A DNA stretch of 21,658 nucleotides from Bacteroidales bacterium UBA2800 (GCA_002351925.1 DEHM01000004.1:19482-41139); one strand, 5' to 3'; positions 6,613-15,411 are shown, counted from the stretch's first letter. Notes: a model not told the origin generated them from the sequence alone. A program made the numbers and translations.

Positions 6613-7323
6613 TCATTCGTCTTGTACATATTCGTAATCCTTCAGTTGATCAAGGAATTGATCTATAGTATAACAATCTTTTACATCTATCTGCCCCACT
6701 CGTGTGCGGCGGAGGGCCGTCAGGTAGGCGCCGGAGCCGAGTCGCTCACCTATGTCGCGTGCCAGGGCTCGGATATACGTCCCTTTGGAACACACTACGC
6801 GTATCGTCAGCTGCATCGCCTGCTCGTCGAAACGGAGCACCTCTATCTCGTCGATAACGAGCAACTTGGGCTTCAGTTCTACCGTCTCGCCTTTGCGTGC
6901 CAACTCGTACGCCCGCTTGCCGTTGATCTGGACGGCAGAGAACATAGGCGGCACTTGCCATTGTTCACCGAGAAACGCTGGTATTGTCCGGTCGATCAAC
7001 TCGCGGGTGATATGGGCTGTCGGATAGGTTGCATCCACCTCTTTCTCCATATCGTAGCTCGGCGTGGTGGCTCCCAGCTGGAGCGTAGCGATATATTCTT
7101 TTACATCATACTGCAGTTGGTCAATCAGTTTGGTCTTCTTGCCCGTACAGATGACCACCACTCCCGTCGCCAGCGGATCGAGCGTCCCCGTATGTCCCAC
7201 CTTCAGTTTCTTGCGTCCCAGCTTCTGGCAGAGGTTCCATCGTATCTTCGCCACCAGGTCAAAAGAGGTCCAATGGAGCGGCTTGTCAAACGCCAACACT
7301 TCGCCTTCCTCAAAATCCCACAT
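6613..7323 (-). CDS. truB: tRNA pseudouridine-55 synthase
   Basis: A 236-residue enzyme that converts U55 in the T loop of tRNAs to pseudouridine. The catalytic block HTGTLDPLATG (44-54) carries Asp49, preceded by the typical opening GEVLAFDKPLHWTSFDLV. KRAYELARKGE and SKGTYIRALARDIGE are further family blocks. It lacks a long C-terminal PUA extension and ends directly after the catalytic domain. The ATG lies three bases after the uppP stop, and queA starts within a base of its own stop, so the two tRNA-modification genes are tightly coupled. Confidence 0.96.
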   Translation of the reverse strand: MWDFEEGEVLAFDKPLHWTSFDLVAKIRWNLCQKLGRKKLKVGHTGTLDPLATGVVVICTGKKTKLIDQLQYDVKEYIATLQLGATTPSYDMEKEVDATYPTAHITRELIDRTIPAFLGEQWQVPPMFSAVQINGKRAYELARKGETVELKPKLLVIDEIEVLRFDEQAMQLTIRVVCSKGTYIRALARDIGERLGSGAYLTALRRTRVGQIDVKDCYTIDQFLDQLKDYEYVQDE

Positions 7324-7326
7324 AAC

Positions 7327-8133
7327 TTAGCACAGGGTTGTGATGATAGCTACCGAGCCGACGATGGCACAATAGATAGCAAACCATATCAGGCGCTGAC
7401 GACGCACAATCTCTATCATAAAACGGCAAGCCAGACAACCGGTGACGAACGCCGCCACAAAACCTACCAGCGCAGGCAGCAGGCCGATGTCCATCGTAGC
7501 CTCACCCTTCAGCAGTTTCAGGCTGTCCAGCAGCGCCTCGCCCAGAATAGGGATCAGCACCATCAGGAAGCTGAACTGCGCCACACTCTCTTTCTTCACG
7601 CCACAGAGCAGTCCCGTAGCTATCGTAGTGCCCGAACGACTCAAGCCCGGCAACACGGCACACGCCTGAGCAATACCGATGAGGATGGCATCTTTGTAGC
7701 CCACCTCATGACCTGCGCCCTGACGTCTTTTCTGCAACCACTCGCTCAGCGCCAGCAGCCCGGCCGTCAACAGCAGGCAACAACCCACCAGCAACAGACC
7801 GTTGCCGAAGAGTGCCTCCACCTGATCCTTGAAGAACATACCTACCACGAACACCGGTATCATCGACACCAGGATCTTGGCCACATAGTCCTTCTCCTCG
7901 TTCCATCGCGGCGTGGTGAACGTGCCGGCAAACAGTACCGCCACTTCGCGCCACAGCACCACCAGAGTCGACAGCACCGTCGCCACATGGACGATAATAG
8001 CAAACGTCAGGTTCTCCTCACCCGACGTACCCAGCAGCGCATGGCCTATCTCCAGATGGCCCGAAGAAGAGACCGGCAGAAACTCCGTCAGTCCCTGAAC
8101 AATACCCAATATAAGTGCGTGAAACCAACTCAT
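7327..8133 (-). CDS. uppP: Undecaprenyl-diphosphatase
   Basis: A 268-residue polytopic inner-membrane phosphatase (UppP/BacA family). It regenerates undecaprenyl phosphate, the lipid carrier for peptidoglycan and surface glycans, and confers tolerance to bacitracin. The signature QGLTEFLPVSSSGHL (13-27) supplies Glu17 and His26, and LPGLSRSGTT (161-170) supplies Arg166; both are family active-site blocks facing each other in the membrane. The ATG overlaps the stop of the upstream DUF3098 gene (ATGA). Confidence 0.97.
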   Translation of the reverse strand: MSWFHALILGIVQGLTEFLPVSSSGHLEIGHALLGTSGEENLTFAIIVHVATVLSTLVVLWREVAVLFAGTFTTPRWNEEKDYVAKILVSMIPVFVVGMFFKDQVEALFGNGLLLVGCCLLLTAGLLALSEWLQKRRQGAGHEVGYKDAILIGIAQACAVLPGLSRSGTTIATGLLCGVKKESVAQFSFLMVLIPILGEALLDSLKLLKGEATMDIGLLPALVGFVAAFVTGCLACRFMIEIVRRQRLIWFAIYCAIVGSVAIITTLC

Positions 8134-8345
8134 CTTTTCTTACCGCGGAACAAGATGGCAAAAATCATAAAGACAAAGCCGAAGAGTGCAATCATCGGCC
8201 CCACCGTGATACGACGGAAAGAGAAGATGTCGGGATTATATACCTCACCCGACGGTTCTCCTACCATCAGGGCAAAGCCCAGCACGATGATCAGGAACGA
8301 CACAGCAATCAGGATGAGGTTGAGTGTAGGAAGTGTATGTTTCAT
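8130..8345 (-). CDS. DUF3098 small membrane protein
   Basis: A 71-residue protein with two predicted membrane helices (about 6-28 and 48-66), a short soluble loop (GEPSGEVYNPDIFSFRR) and a basic tail RGKKR. It matches the DUF3098 family, which in Bacteroidetes typically sits between ftsX and uppP, as here. Its function is unknown. The stop overlaps the uppP start by four bases, and it begins nine bases after the ftsX stop. From context it may assist FtsX or UppP in the envelope; this is inference only. Confidence 0.85.
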   Translation of the reverse strand: MKHTLPTLNLILIAVSFLIIVLGFALMVGEPSGEVYNPDIFSFRRITVGPMIALFGFVFMIFAILFRGKKR

Positions 8346-8354
8346 ATCAGTTAA

Positions 8355-9215
8355 TCAAATCTCGTACAACGAGTTATTATCCATGCGGATATATCGGCCG
8401 GTAGCTATCATCGAGGCCAGCCACGTGATGAACAAGCCGGTACCGAGCACTACCGCCGACACAAAAGCGATATTCTGCCATGTCAGGGCGAAGAGCATCA
8501 CACCCAAACGCACCTCAACATAATAGACCACTCCGCTCAGGATAGCCAGCGCTACCAAGCCGGAGACAAAGCCCATCAGCATATTGCGCCACACAAACGG
8601 ACGACGCGTCACCCAGGCCGTGGCTCCTACCAGCGTCATCGTGTTGATGATGAAACGCTTGGAATATATCTGCAGCCTGATCGTGTTGATGATCAGCGCC
8701 ATGGCTACCAGCAGCAGCACACCTGCCACAATGAGCAACGCCCACGCCATCTCACTGACATTTCGGCTCATCAGGTCAGCTAGGTCACGCGGATAAATCA
8801 CCTCGGTCACATAAGGCAGACTCTGCAATTTCTCGGCCAGCACCGCCAGACTGTCGGGAGCGCTATAGGCCTCCGTCGGGTGTATCTCATAACTCGCCGA
8901 CAACGGATTATAGCCCAAGAAGACGGTAGGATCCTCGCCCAGCGATGTGATATGCTCCTGCAGCGCCGCTTCACGCGATACATAGGCATAGCTGCTGCAC
9001 GCCGGACTACTCTCCAGGATCTGCTCCAGACGGGCGCACTGTGTCGTATCCGCCTCCTGCGACAAGACAGCAGTCAGGGTCATCTTCTCGCGCATGCGTG
9101 TAACGAGTGCCCCTGCTGAAAGCAGGAGCACACATTCCAAGCCTATCAGGCATAGCACAAGCGAAACGCTGACGGCGGAAGTCAGATACGAATTACGAAA
9201 ACGGTGTTTACGCAT
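8355..9215 (-). CDS. ftsX: Cell division protein FtsX
   Basis: A 286-residue membrane protein. It has TM1 at about 12-38, a periplasmic domain at about 40-155, and a C-terminal FtsX permease region with TM2 at about 156-178, TM3 at about 211-233 and TM4 at about 249-271. TRRPFVWRNMLMGFVSGLVA is the typical block before TM3. With the ATPase FtsE (not in this window), FtsX couples septal peptidoglycan hydrolysis to division. It starts three bases after the gldN stop, so translation is probably coupled to the T9SS genes. Confidence 0.93.
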   Translation of the reverse strand: MRKHRFRNSYLTSAVSVSLVLCLIGLECVLLLSAGALVTRMREKMTLTAVLSQEADTTQCARLEQILESSPACSSYAYVSREAALQEHITSLGEDPTVFLGYNPLSASYEIHPTEAYSAPDSLAVLAEKLQSLPYVTEVIYPRDLADLMSRNVSEMAWALLIVAGVLLLVAMALIINTIRLQIYSKRFIINTMTLVGATAWVTRRPFVWRNMLMGFVSGLVALAILSGVVYYVEVRLGVMLFALTWQNIAFVSAVVLGTGLFITWLASMIATGRYIRMDNNSLYEI

Positions 9216-9218
9216 GTA

Positions 9219-10166
9219 TTAATATTCCCAGAGATCTTGCTCGAAGTTAAGCAACTCGGTAGCAATACGCTCCTGTTCTTTCTTAACCTGCTCTACCGTT
9301 CCCGAGTAATCCGGTATCCAACGGTTGTACATATTACCCTCACCTACGATGTAACTCGTGTACAGATGTTTCTGGAAGAACTCATCATACGTCACGCGTT
9401 TTACCTCGTTGCGGTTAGGAATAGCGTACTGCATGGCCAGATACGGACGCAGTGCATCAAACGGAATCCAGAACATGATCGACTCACGCAACGAACCCAT
9501 GATGTTCGAGTCGTCACGCGTCGAGATCTTGTCCGACTGCAGCGGCGCAATGGCCATAATCTTGGTGTGCATACGCGACGTGTGCTTGTCGAAGAACACC
9601 ACTTCCTGAATCAGGTACTTCAACTGGTTCTTCACCAGCTTCTCGAACGGATAGAAGTGGAACGACAACTCGTCAGCGATGCTGTCATAGTGCACCAACA
9701 TAGCATCCGAACTGGTAATATCGAAGTGGGTCGGATCGTCGGAATAGTCGGCCAGAGGATCATCGGCCATGAACATCGTCGGGATGACATCACGCGAGAT
9801 GGGAGCCTGATTGAAGTCCGGCTTGATATTCTCCATGTTTTTCTCGTAGATAGGCAGACCGTCCACTACGGCATCCGTAATCACCTTGAACAAGTTACGA
9901 TAGTCAGCATCGTCCGACTTGGTCGGGAAATAGAGCTGATAGTTCTGCTTGTAACGCATGTCGATGATACGATAGACATAGCGCGCCCAAATCACATCAT
10001 CGATACGGTGATCTACCATCACGATAGTGTCGTGTGCCTGCGAGAACTCCTCGGTCTGGATACGTGCACTACCTACCTCATCGAAGAAAGAGGTAACCTT
10101 ATGCTGCGCTTGAACCGTCGTAAAGCCAAGCACCAAGCATGCGATAATACTGAGTTTCTTTATCAT
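9219..10166 (-). CDS. gldN: T9SS ring component GldN/PorN
   Basis: A periplasmic partner of the outer-membrane lipoprotein GldK/PorK; together they form the ring of the type IX secretion system that docks on the GldLM motor. I chose the ATG at 10166 (MIKKLSIIAC, 315 residues), because it opens a clean signal peptide ending TTVQA before QHK. An in-frame TTG at 10175 would add three residues. The family block YRIIDMRYKQNYQLYFP is present, as is the usual GldN C-terminal region ending with an acidic Trp-containing tail. It sits 12 bases after gldM and three bases before ftsX. Confidence 0.95.
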   Translation of the reverse strand: MIKKLSIIACLVLGFTTVQAQHKVTSFFDEVGSARIQTEEFSQAHDTIVMVDHRIDDVIWARYVYRIIDMRYKQNYQLYFPTKSDDADYRNLFKVITDAVVDGLPIYEKNMENIKPDFNQAPISRDVIPTMFMADDPLADYSDDPTHFDITSSDAMLVHYDSIADELSFHFYPFEKLVKNQLKYLIQEVVFFDKHTSRMHTKIMAIAPLQSDKISTRDDSNIMGSLRESIMFWIPFDALRPYLAMQYAIPNRNEVKRVTYDEFFQKHLYTSYIVGEGNMYNRWIPDYSGTVEQVKKEQERIATELLNFEQDLWEY

Positions 10167-10178
10167 ATGTGTCAAATA

Positions 10179-11747
10179 TTAATTCAGTGATAGAGGAATT
10201 GGCGACAGACGCGTCTCCTTACCGTCCGGACCCTTGGCACGGATATCGGTAATGACCACGATAGCGCCCATTTTCAATTTCTCCAGACGACTACGCTGAT
10301 CTGCCGTGAAACGGTTGCCGCGAGCCTCGGTCAACACACCGTTGATGTTCACCTTGAAACTGGTAATCTGGAACGGCAGGTCCAACAGACCGTCCGGACC
10401 GTACGAAGCAATCACGGTAGCCGAACTGTTCAACAACGCACCACGAGAGATATTGCCATCCGAGTATTCGTTCTCGCCCGATTTCAGGTAAGCACCCGGC
10501 TTCGGCAATGCCTTCACGCGATACTCTTTGCTACCCATCGACTGCATTCTTCCGTCCAACTCGGCCATTACGGAGATCGTCACGTTGCGCGCACCGTCGC
10601 CCGGCTTGATGATCCAAAGACCACCCTGCTGACGTACGGAAGCACCGCTAACGTTCACCTTCACCTTGTCGTTGGACACACCCGGTACTGAGATAGAGAA
10701 CTTGTTGTCATAGCCGCGGTACATGATGTTGAGGTCGGTATTCGAGATCGTTACAGCAGGCTCACCTACGCTATACTCACTCGAGAAAGGCAGGTTCTCT
10801 ATCTCACCCGACGAGGGGTTCTGATAAGCAATCCAACCGGAGTATTTCTTCAGACCCACACCCGTAGCGGCTACCTCGTACAGACCGCTCTCGTCGATCT
10901 TCTGGCCCTCTACATAGTAGTCAGGACGCTGCGTCGAGTCAATAGCTGCCAAGATAATCTGGGCACTGTAACGACCGCCACGAATCACGTAGTTGGAGTT
11001 AGGTATCACGTACGCGTTCAGTTTATTCACGCGCAGGTCACCCGCGTCCGTACGATCCATCAGGTATTGTATCAACTGGCTTTCCGTCGAGCGAACATCG
11101 TTCTGCATCTTGGTCAGAATAGTGATCGAAGCGCCTACCGGCATGCCGTCAAACACAGCCACTTCCCAGTCGCACGAGTCTTTCTCATGTGCATTCCAAC
11201 CACGCTCCGTAGCCAGGTTCTGACGAATAGAACTACGCAACTCCGCATCGTGCTCGCACAACTCAGCTGCATAGTCGCGATAGTAAGCCACCAGCGCTTT
11301 CAACTCAGCACCATGACCCTGCACGATAGCATACTGACCTGTCACATCCAGGTTCGAGTTACCCTCAATATGCAAGGTCGGGTCCTCGCCCAGCGCTTTG
11401 CGCTCATCAACAGCCGCTTTACCATCGGCCAGGATAGCTATCTGCTCCTTGAAATCCTGGATATAATTGAACAACGAGTCAGCACGTTTCTGAACCTCCA
11501 CCGACTTGTCGTACCACTCCTTCGTCTTCTCCGGGTTATCGCGGTAAGCGGCCTGGAAATCACGGTACAACTTCGCGTTACGCACATCCGATGCAGCAAT
11601 AGAAGAATGCAGACTATTGTCCACCAACGTAAAACCGTTGAGGATATCCGTACTTACGTTCAACGCCAACATGGCGGTGAGCACCAAGTACATCATACCA
11701 ATCATTTTTTGTCTCGGGGTTTCCGGACAGTTTTTTGCTCCACCCAT
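10179..11747 (-). CDS. gldM: T9SS motor stator/rotor protein GldM/PorM
   Basis: A 522-residue protein, close to the usual family length. The hallmark N-terminus CPETPRQKMIGMMYLVLTAM leads into one inner-membrane helix (about 14-33), and the rest is periplasmic. The GldM dimer spans the periplasm, and its helix inside the GldL ring converts the proton gradient into rotation that drives T9SS secretion and, in gliding species, motility. Later regions (VIPNSNYVIRGGRYSAQIILAAIDS, then Ig-like segments) match the family's periplasmic domains. It is 24 bases after gldL and immediately precedes gldN. Confidence 0.96.
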   Translation of the reverse strand: MGGAKNCPETPRQKMIGMMYLVLTAMLALNVSTDILNGFTLVDNSLHSSIAASDVRNAKLYRDFQAAYRDNPEKTKEWYDKSVEVQKRADSLFNYIQDFKEQIAILADGKAAVDERKALGEDPTLHIEGNSNLDVTGQYAIVQGHGAELKALVAYYRDYAAELCEHDAELRSSIRQNLATERGWNAHEKDSCDWEVAVFDGMPVGASITILTKMQNDVRSTESQLIQYLMDRTDAGDLRVNKLNAYVIPNSNYVIRGGRYSAQIILAAIDSTQRPDYYVEGQKIDESGLYEVAATGVGLKKYSGWIAYQNPSSGEIENLPFSSEYSVGEPAVTISNTDLNIMYRGYDNKFSISVPGVSNDKVKVNVSGASVRQQGGLWIIKPGDGARNVTISVMAELDGRMQSMGSKEYRVKALPKPGAYLKSGENEYSDGNISRGALLNSSATVIASYGPDGLLDLPFQITSFKVNINGVLTEARGNRFTADQRSRLEKLKMGAIVVITDIRAKGPDGKETRLSPIPLSLN

Positions 11748-11771
11748 TACTGAAGTGTTTAGAGGTTAAAC

Positions 11772-12698
11772 TTATGCGAGCGCATTCAACATATTACCGT
11801 AGATAGCGTTCAGGTCTGCCACTTGCTTCTGCAGTTGCTTAGCACCGTTAGCATAAGCTATCTGTGCCTCAGCAGCCTCCTTAGCCGATGCAGTCACACT
11901 CTTCTGTGCCTCCACCTGAGCATTCACGGCCTGCAGCTGCAGCTCATAAACCGAGTTCAGCGAAGCTATCTTCTTGCCCATTTCCTCTACGCTCTCCTTG
12001 TAAGCCTTGGTCTCGCTGGCTACGTTCTTGATGTCCTCACCTACCTGTGCATACGTTGCACTCAGGCCATTGGTGGTCTGCGTGAACGAATCGGTAGCTA
12101 CACCTGCAGCCGACAACTTGTTGGTGTAGTTCTCCGTAGCAACCTCTGCTGCTGCCAGTTTCTCACCCAACTTAACGCCCGTCTGAGCCACTTTGTCCAG
12201 CTCGCTCAACTGCGAAGCAGTCTTAGCCAAGTTAGCAATACCCTCTTTCAGCGCCTTCACGTCTTCCTCTTTCAGCGCGTGTACTTGCGCACCCGGAGTA
12301 GAGGTCGTCTGACCTGCCGGCTGAGTAGGATTCATCGGAGTGTTCGCTCCGGCAACACCGGCACCCAACAATGTCGGACGAGCCTGTTTCGACTTCTCTT
12401 CCAACAACTCCGGTTTCGTTCCGTACTCCAGCAACTGCGGGAACACGTTCTCCCAGTGGAACTCTGGATGCGGATGCTCCAACGTACCAATCAGGAACAA
12501 GAAGGCCTCGGTGAACATACCCACCATCAGCACCTGACTTGCGCCCGGCCAGTGCAAAATCTTGAACAATGCACCGATAATAACGACGGAGGCACCTACC
12601 GAATAAACGATGTTTGTGATGTTCTTACCTTGATAAGACTCATACCAATGCATGAACTTTGCACCAAAACCTTGCTTTGCAGCGTTTTCTGTAGCCAT
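11772..12698 (-). CDS. gldL: T9SS motor protein GldL/PorL
   Basis: A 308-residue inner-membrane motor protein. Two helices at about 30-48 and 55-71 include VYSVGASVVIIGALFKILHWPG and MFTEAFLFLIG. Glu64, in the second helix, corresponds to the family's membrane-buried glutamate implicated in proton coupling. After a short conserved segment (HPEFHWENVFPQLLEYG) comes a Pro/Thr-rich linker, then a long Ala-rich, probably coiled-coil cytoplasmic domain from about 135 to the end. The long C-terminal domain is also present in the Porphyromonas PorL. It is 35 bases downstream of gldK. Confidence 0.95.
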   Translation of the reverse strand: MATENAAKQGFGAKFMHWYESYQGKNITNIVYSVGASVVIIGALFKILHWPGASQVLMVGMFTEAFLFLIGTLEHPHPEFHWENVFPQLLEYGTKPELLEEKSKQARPTLLGAGVAGANTPMNPTQPAGQTTSTPGAQVHALKEEDVKALKEGIANLAKTASQLSELDKVAQTGVKLGEKLAAAEVATENYTNKLSAAGVATDSFTQTTNGLSATYAQVGEDIKNVASETKAYKESVEEMGKKIASLNSVYELQLQAVNAQVEAQKSVTASAKEAAEAQIAYANGAKQLQKQVADLNAIYGNMLNALA

Positions 12699-12733
12699 AA
12701 TATTGTGTTTTTAGATTTATTCGTTAATATTTA

Positions 12734-14080
12734 TTAATCGCCAATATAAGCACGTACGCAACGGAAACCGATGTACGGACGGCTCTCATATTGATACTCA
12801 TAGGTGCGCACACCGCACTGCATGAAGTAGCTGATATCCTTCCAGCTACCACCCTTCACTACCTTACGTTTCAGGATGTCCGGATCGGCCTTACGAGCCA
12901 TGTAGCTGTAGTCCGGATTCAAGTCGTGAATATTCGTATTGGCAGCACTCTGATAAGCCGAGTTGGTCCACTCCGATACGTTACCGGCCATGTCAAACAG
13001 ACCGAAATCATTCGGACGGAACTGAGCTACCTTCATCGTCGTAGTACCCGTATCATCGTTGTAGGCACCACGATACGGCTTGAAGTTTGCAAAGAAGCAA
13101 CCCTTACCGTCACGCGCATAGTTGCTACCCCACGGATACATCGCCATCTTGCGACCACCGCGTGCAGCATACTCCCACTGTGCCTCCGAAGGCAGACGAT
13201 AAGCGTTTGCCTCGGTTGCCGAGTACATGTTAAACAGTTTGGTACGCCAGTTGCAGAATGCATGCGCCTGCTCCCAGGTCACACCCACTACCGGATACTC
13301 CGCATAGCCCGGGTGCTTGAAATACATATGCAGCAACGGGTCGTTATACGAGAACTGGAAGTCACGTGCCCATACCAACGTATCCGGATAGATACTGATG
13401 ATCTTCTCGGTCAACAGGTCTTTCGGCTCACGCAACGGACGGAAAATAGTCGAGTCCTTGATCTCATTACGCTCGTTTACCCAGAACGTGTCTACACGTG
13501 CTGTTGCGCCGGGAGGATACGTACTCGTTGCCACGTCGAATTTGTTACGTTGCGGCAGCGCCTCGTCCATGTTCACCCAGCTGTAACGATAGTGCAGATT
13601 GTTCGTGTTCAGCGAACCATCCGAGTAGTACATCGTCGACAGAGCGTCTACAACGTCCTCCTCCTTGCTGTTCCAGGGCACTTTCTTACGCCAGTTGATG
13701 CGGAAGTTATCCTCATCAAAGTCCTCATCCTTAGGCTGGATGGCGTAATCGGTCATACCCGCTGCTATCAGGTTCGTCAACGCGATAGAGTCACGTACCC
13801 AGTCTACAAACTGATGATACTCGTTGTTGGTGATCTCGGTCTCGTCCATCCAGAACGCATCCACCGTCACCATCACGATGTTGTCCGGTTGCTCAAACAC
13901 TGCCGACTGAGTGTTGGCACCCATCATAAAACTACCCTTCTTGATAAACAACATACCATAGGGGTTAGCCTCTTTGAAATTAGTGGCCTTCCTCGTTCCC
14001 ACGAGCTCTCCGGCCGGCTTGTTACAACTCGCCAGTGCAATCGCAAACACGATCAATGGCAAAATCTTTGCTACTTTCAT
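12734..14080 (-). CDS. gldK: T9SS ring lipoprotein GldK/PorK
   Basis: A 448-residue outer-membrane lipoprotein with an FGE/sulfatase-modifying fold, which forms the T9SS periplasmic ring with GldN. The signal ends with the lipobox ALASC (Cys19). The FGE-like domain opens with GMLFIKKGSFMMG and VDAFWMDETEITNNEYHQF. It continues, after an insert typical of GldK, with YPVVGVTWEQAHAFCNWR, LPSEAQWEYAARGG, NDFGLFDMAGNVSEWT and the terminal GFRCVRAYIGD. The fold is structural here; linkage to gldLMN identifies it as GldK and not a formylglycine-generating enzyme. Thirteen bases separate it from porP, and that gap contains the perfect palindrome ATTTGATCAAAT at 14081-14092. Confidence 0.96.
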   Translation of the reverse strand: MKVAKILPLIVFAIALASCNKPAGELVGTRKATNFKEANPYGMLFIKKGSFMMGANTQSAVFEQPDNIVMVTVDAFWMDETEITNNEYHQFVDWVRDSIALTNLIAAGMTDYAIQPKDEDFDEDNFRINWRKKVPWNSKEEDVVDALSTMYYSDGSLNTNNLHYRYSWVNMDEALPQRNKFDVATSTYPPGATARVDTFWVNERNEIKDSTIFRPLREPKDLLTEKIISIYPDTLVWARDFQFSYNDPLLHMYFKHPGYAEYPVVGVTWEQAHAFCNWRTKLFNMYSATEANAYRLPSEAQWEYAARGGRKMAMYPWGSNYARDGKGCFFANFKPYRGAYNDDTGTTTMKVAQFRPNDFGLFDMAGNVSEWTNSAYQSAANTNIHDLNPDYSYMARKADPDILKRKVVKGGSWKDISYFMQCGVRTYEYQYESRPYIGFRCVRAYIGD

Positions 14081-14093
14081 ATTTGATCAAATA

Positions 14094-15044
14094 TTATAAA
14101 TATCTAATTGATTTATATTTGTTTGTCCGCTTCGGTTTCAGTATATCGAAGCTGTACGACAAGTATAATTCGTGACTTCCATAACTCTCCGCCAGCAATT
14201 TGTTGTGCGGCAACTCACAGCTGTATCCCAGCTGCAGACCGGAGATGATATCTATGCCCAGCAATATGTTCACACTTCCTGCGATGCGGTAACCCAGTCC
14301 CCAGCGGTAACGGTCTTTGTAGTCGCACATCAGCGTCAGGTTCACATCCCAGCTCACAAAATCGCTCATGATCATCGCACTCGGCGTCAGCATCCATTCT
14401 TTATAGTGCTTCAGCCGGCAATGATAACCGCCTACGACGTACATCGTTCCTACTACCCGCACATCCGTCTTGTCATCCCAGGCTACCAGCGGTCGCGTCA
14501 CGTGACTGTAACTCGCTCCTACCCACCAGACCGGAGTACAATAGTATAGGCCCACACCCATGTCAAATTTCATTCCCGACTTACTGGCGGTTGGTATCGC
14601 CTCATCGTTCGCCTCGTGATAGTCATCGCCCATCTTGCTTAGGTTGACCGAGTCTCCACGAAAGCCCACATTGATGAATCCCAAATCCACTCCCGCGCTC
14701 AGGTATCCGTCTCCCAGTTTCTGACGATACGCGTATTGCGCGTACAGCGCCTGCGTGGAAAACAAGCCAAACCGGTCGTTCAGGAAACGCAAACCGGCGC
14801 CATGTCGGGTCTTAGCGATTACAAAGGGCGAACTGAAACTGAACCATGTGCTCATCGGCGCATTCGAAATATCCACATATTGCATGCGGTGCATTCCGGC
14901 TACCTTCATCATGTCGCCCTCACCTGCCGCTGCAGGGTTATAGCTCGCTGACATATACATATATTGTCCCATCTGCGGGTCAAACTGCGCACGCACAGCC
15001 AATACGGACAATAGTCCTACCAACAGAACAATATATCGTTTCAA
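14094..15044 (-). CDS. porP: T9SS outer membrane protein PorP/SprF family
   Basis: A 316-residue protein with signal peptide MKRYIVLLVGLLSVLAVRA cut before QFDPQ. The family opening SQYMYMxxxYNPAAAG is seen here as GQYMYMSASYNPAAAG, followed by amphipathic beta-strand segments expected of a PorP/SprF outer-membrane barrel. In Porphyromonas and Flavobacterium these proteins are needed for secretion through T9SS and for anchoring surface filaments. The start is a TTG at 15044: a TGA in the same frame lies two codons upstream, and no ATG precedes the signal peptide. It lies 33 bases after the DUF2795 gene, and that gap contains a 12-base direct repeat. Confidence 0.93.
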   Translation of the reverse strand: MKRYIVLLVGLLSVLAVRAQFDPQMGQYMYMSASYNPAAAGEGDMMKVAGMHRMQYVDISNAPMSTWFSFSSPFVIAKTRHGAGLRFLNDRFGLFSTQALYAQYAYRQKLGDGYLSAGVDLGFINVGFRGDSVNLSKMGDDYHEANDEAIPTASKSGMKFDMGVGLYYCTPVWWVGASYSHVTRPLVAWDDKTDVRVVGTMYVVGGYHCRLKHYKEWMLTPSAMIMSDFVSWDVNLTLMCDYKDRYRWGLGYRIAGSVNILLGIDIISGLQLGYSCELPHNKLLAESYGSHELYLSYSFDILKPKRTNKYKSIRYL

Positions 15045-15047
15045 TGT

Positions 15048-15074
15048 TCAATTATCAATTTTTCAATTATCAAT
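15048..15074. repeat. 12-base direct repeat between the DUF2795 gene and porP
   Basis: TCAATTATCAAT occurs at 15048-15059 and 15063-15074, a 15-base period. It fills almost the whole 33-base gap and ends just before the porP start. It could arise by slippage, or could shape translation initiation at the TTG start of porP. Confidence 0.6.
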
Positions 15075-15077
15075 CGA

Positions 15078-15305
15078 CTAATACTCTTCCTCGTTGAAGA
15101 AGAAATCGTCGTCTTGCGTCGGATAGTCAGGCCAGATATCCAATATGCTCTCATATTGCTCCTCGTCCTCATCTTCCAACTCCTCCAGGTTCTCAATCAC
15201 CTCCGCAGGAGCGCCTATTCGGTTCGCATAATCCAACAATTCGTCTTTTGTCGCAGGCCATGGCGCATCCTCTAATTTCGAAGCTAATTCCAGTGTCCAA
15301 TACAT
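15078..15305 (-). CDS. Small acidic DUF2795 family protein, first gene of the T9SS gene train
   Basis: A 75-residue, highly acidic protein opening MYWTLELASKLEDAPWPAT and ending DDDFFFNEEEY. This matches a very conserved small Bacteroidetes family annotated as DUF2795. The central helix (KDELLDYANRIGAPAEVIENL) is the recognisable core. No membrane segment or signal is present, so it is cytoplasmic. Its function is not known. It is the first gene after the promoter at 15362-15392 and precedes porP by 33 bases. Confidence 0.85.
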   Translation of the reverse strand: MYWTLELASKLEDAPWPATKDELLDYANRIGAPAEVIENLEELEDEDEEQYESILDIWPDYPTQDDDFFFNEEEY

Positions 15306-15361
15306 AAGCTAATCCTATAACAATATCGACCCAATGCGGGCATAGTTTTTCAAAAATCGTG

Positions 15362-15392
15362 CAAAAATAGTAAAAAGATTCGATTCTTGCAA
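15362..15392 (-). promoter_or_regulatory. Predicted promoter of the T9SS/housekeeping gene train
   Basis: On the minus strand, TTG at 15392-15390, a 20-base spacer and TATTTTTG at 15369-15362 fit the Bacteroidetes promoter pattern. The expected leader is about 50 bases before the ATG at 15305. It is the only convincing match I found in the gaps ahead of the 14 following genes; the longest later gap is 35 bases. Confidence 0.6.
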
Positions 15393-15411
15393 GTTTTTTC
15401 AACAGAAATTA

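Noticed and set aside
6610..8523. A 637-codon open frame on the plus strand, plus other long plus-strand frames such as 5487-6668 and 18570-20105
   Set aside because: They lie wholly antisense to truB, uppP, DUF3098, queA and the nuclease gene, their translations are low-complexity (His, Gln, Arg rich) with no recognisable domain, and the minus-strand genes are well supported.
12734..14080. Formylglycine-generating (sulfatase-activating) enzyme
   Set aside because: The fold is present, but the protein is a lipoprotein embedded in the porP-gldLMN block, which identifies it as the structural ring protein GldK/PorK.
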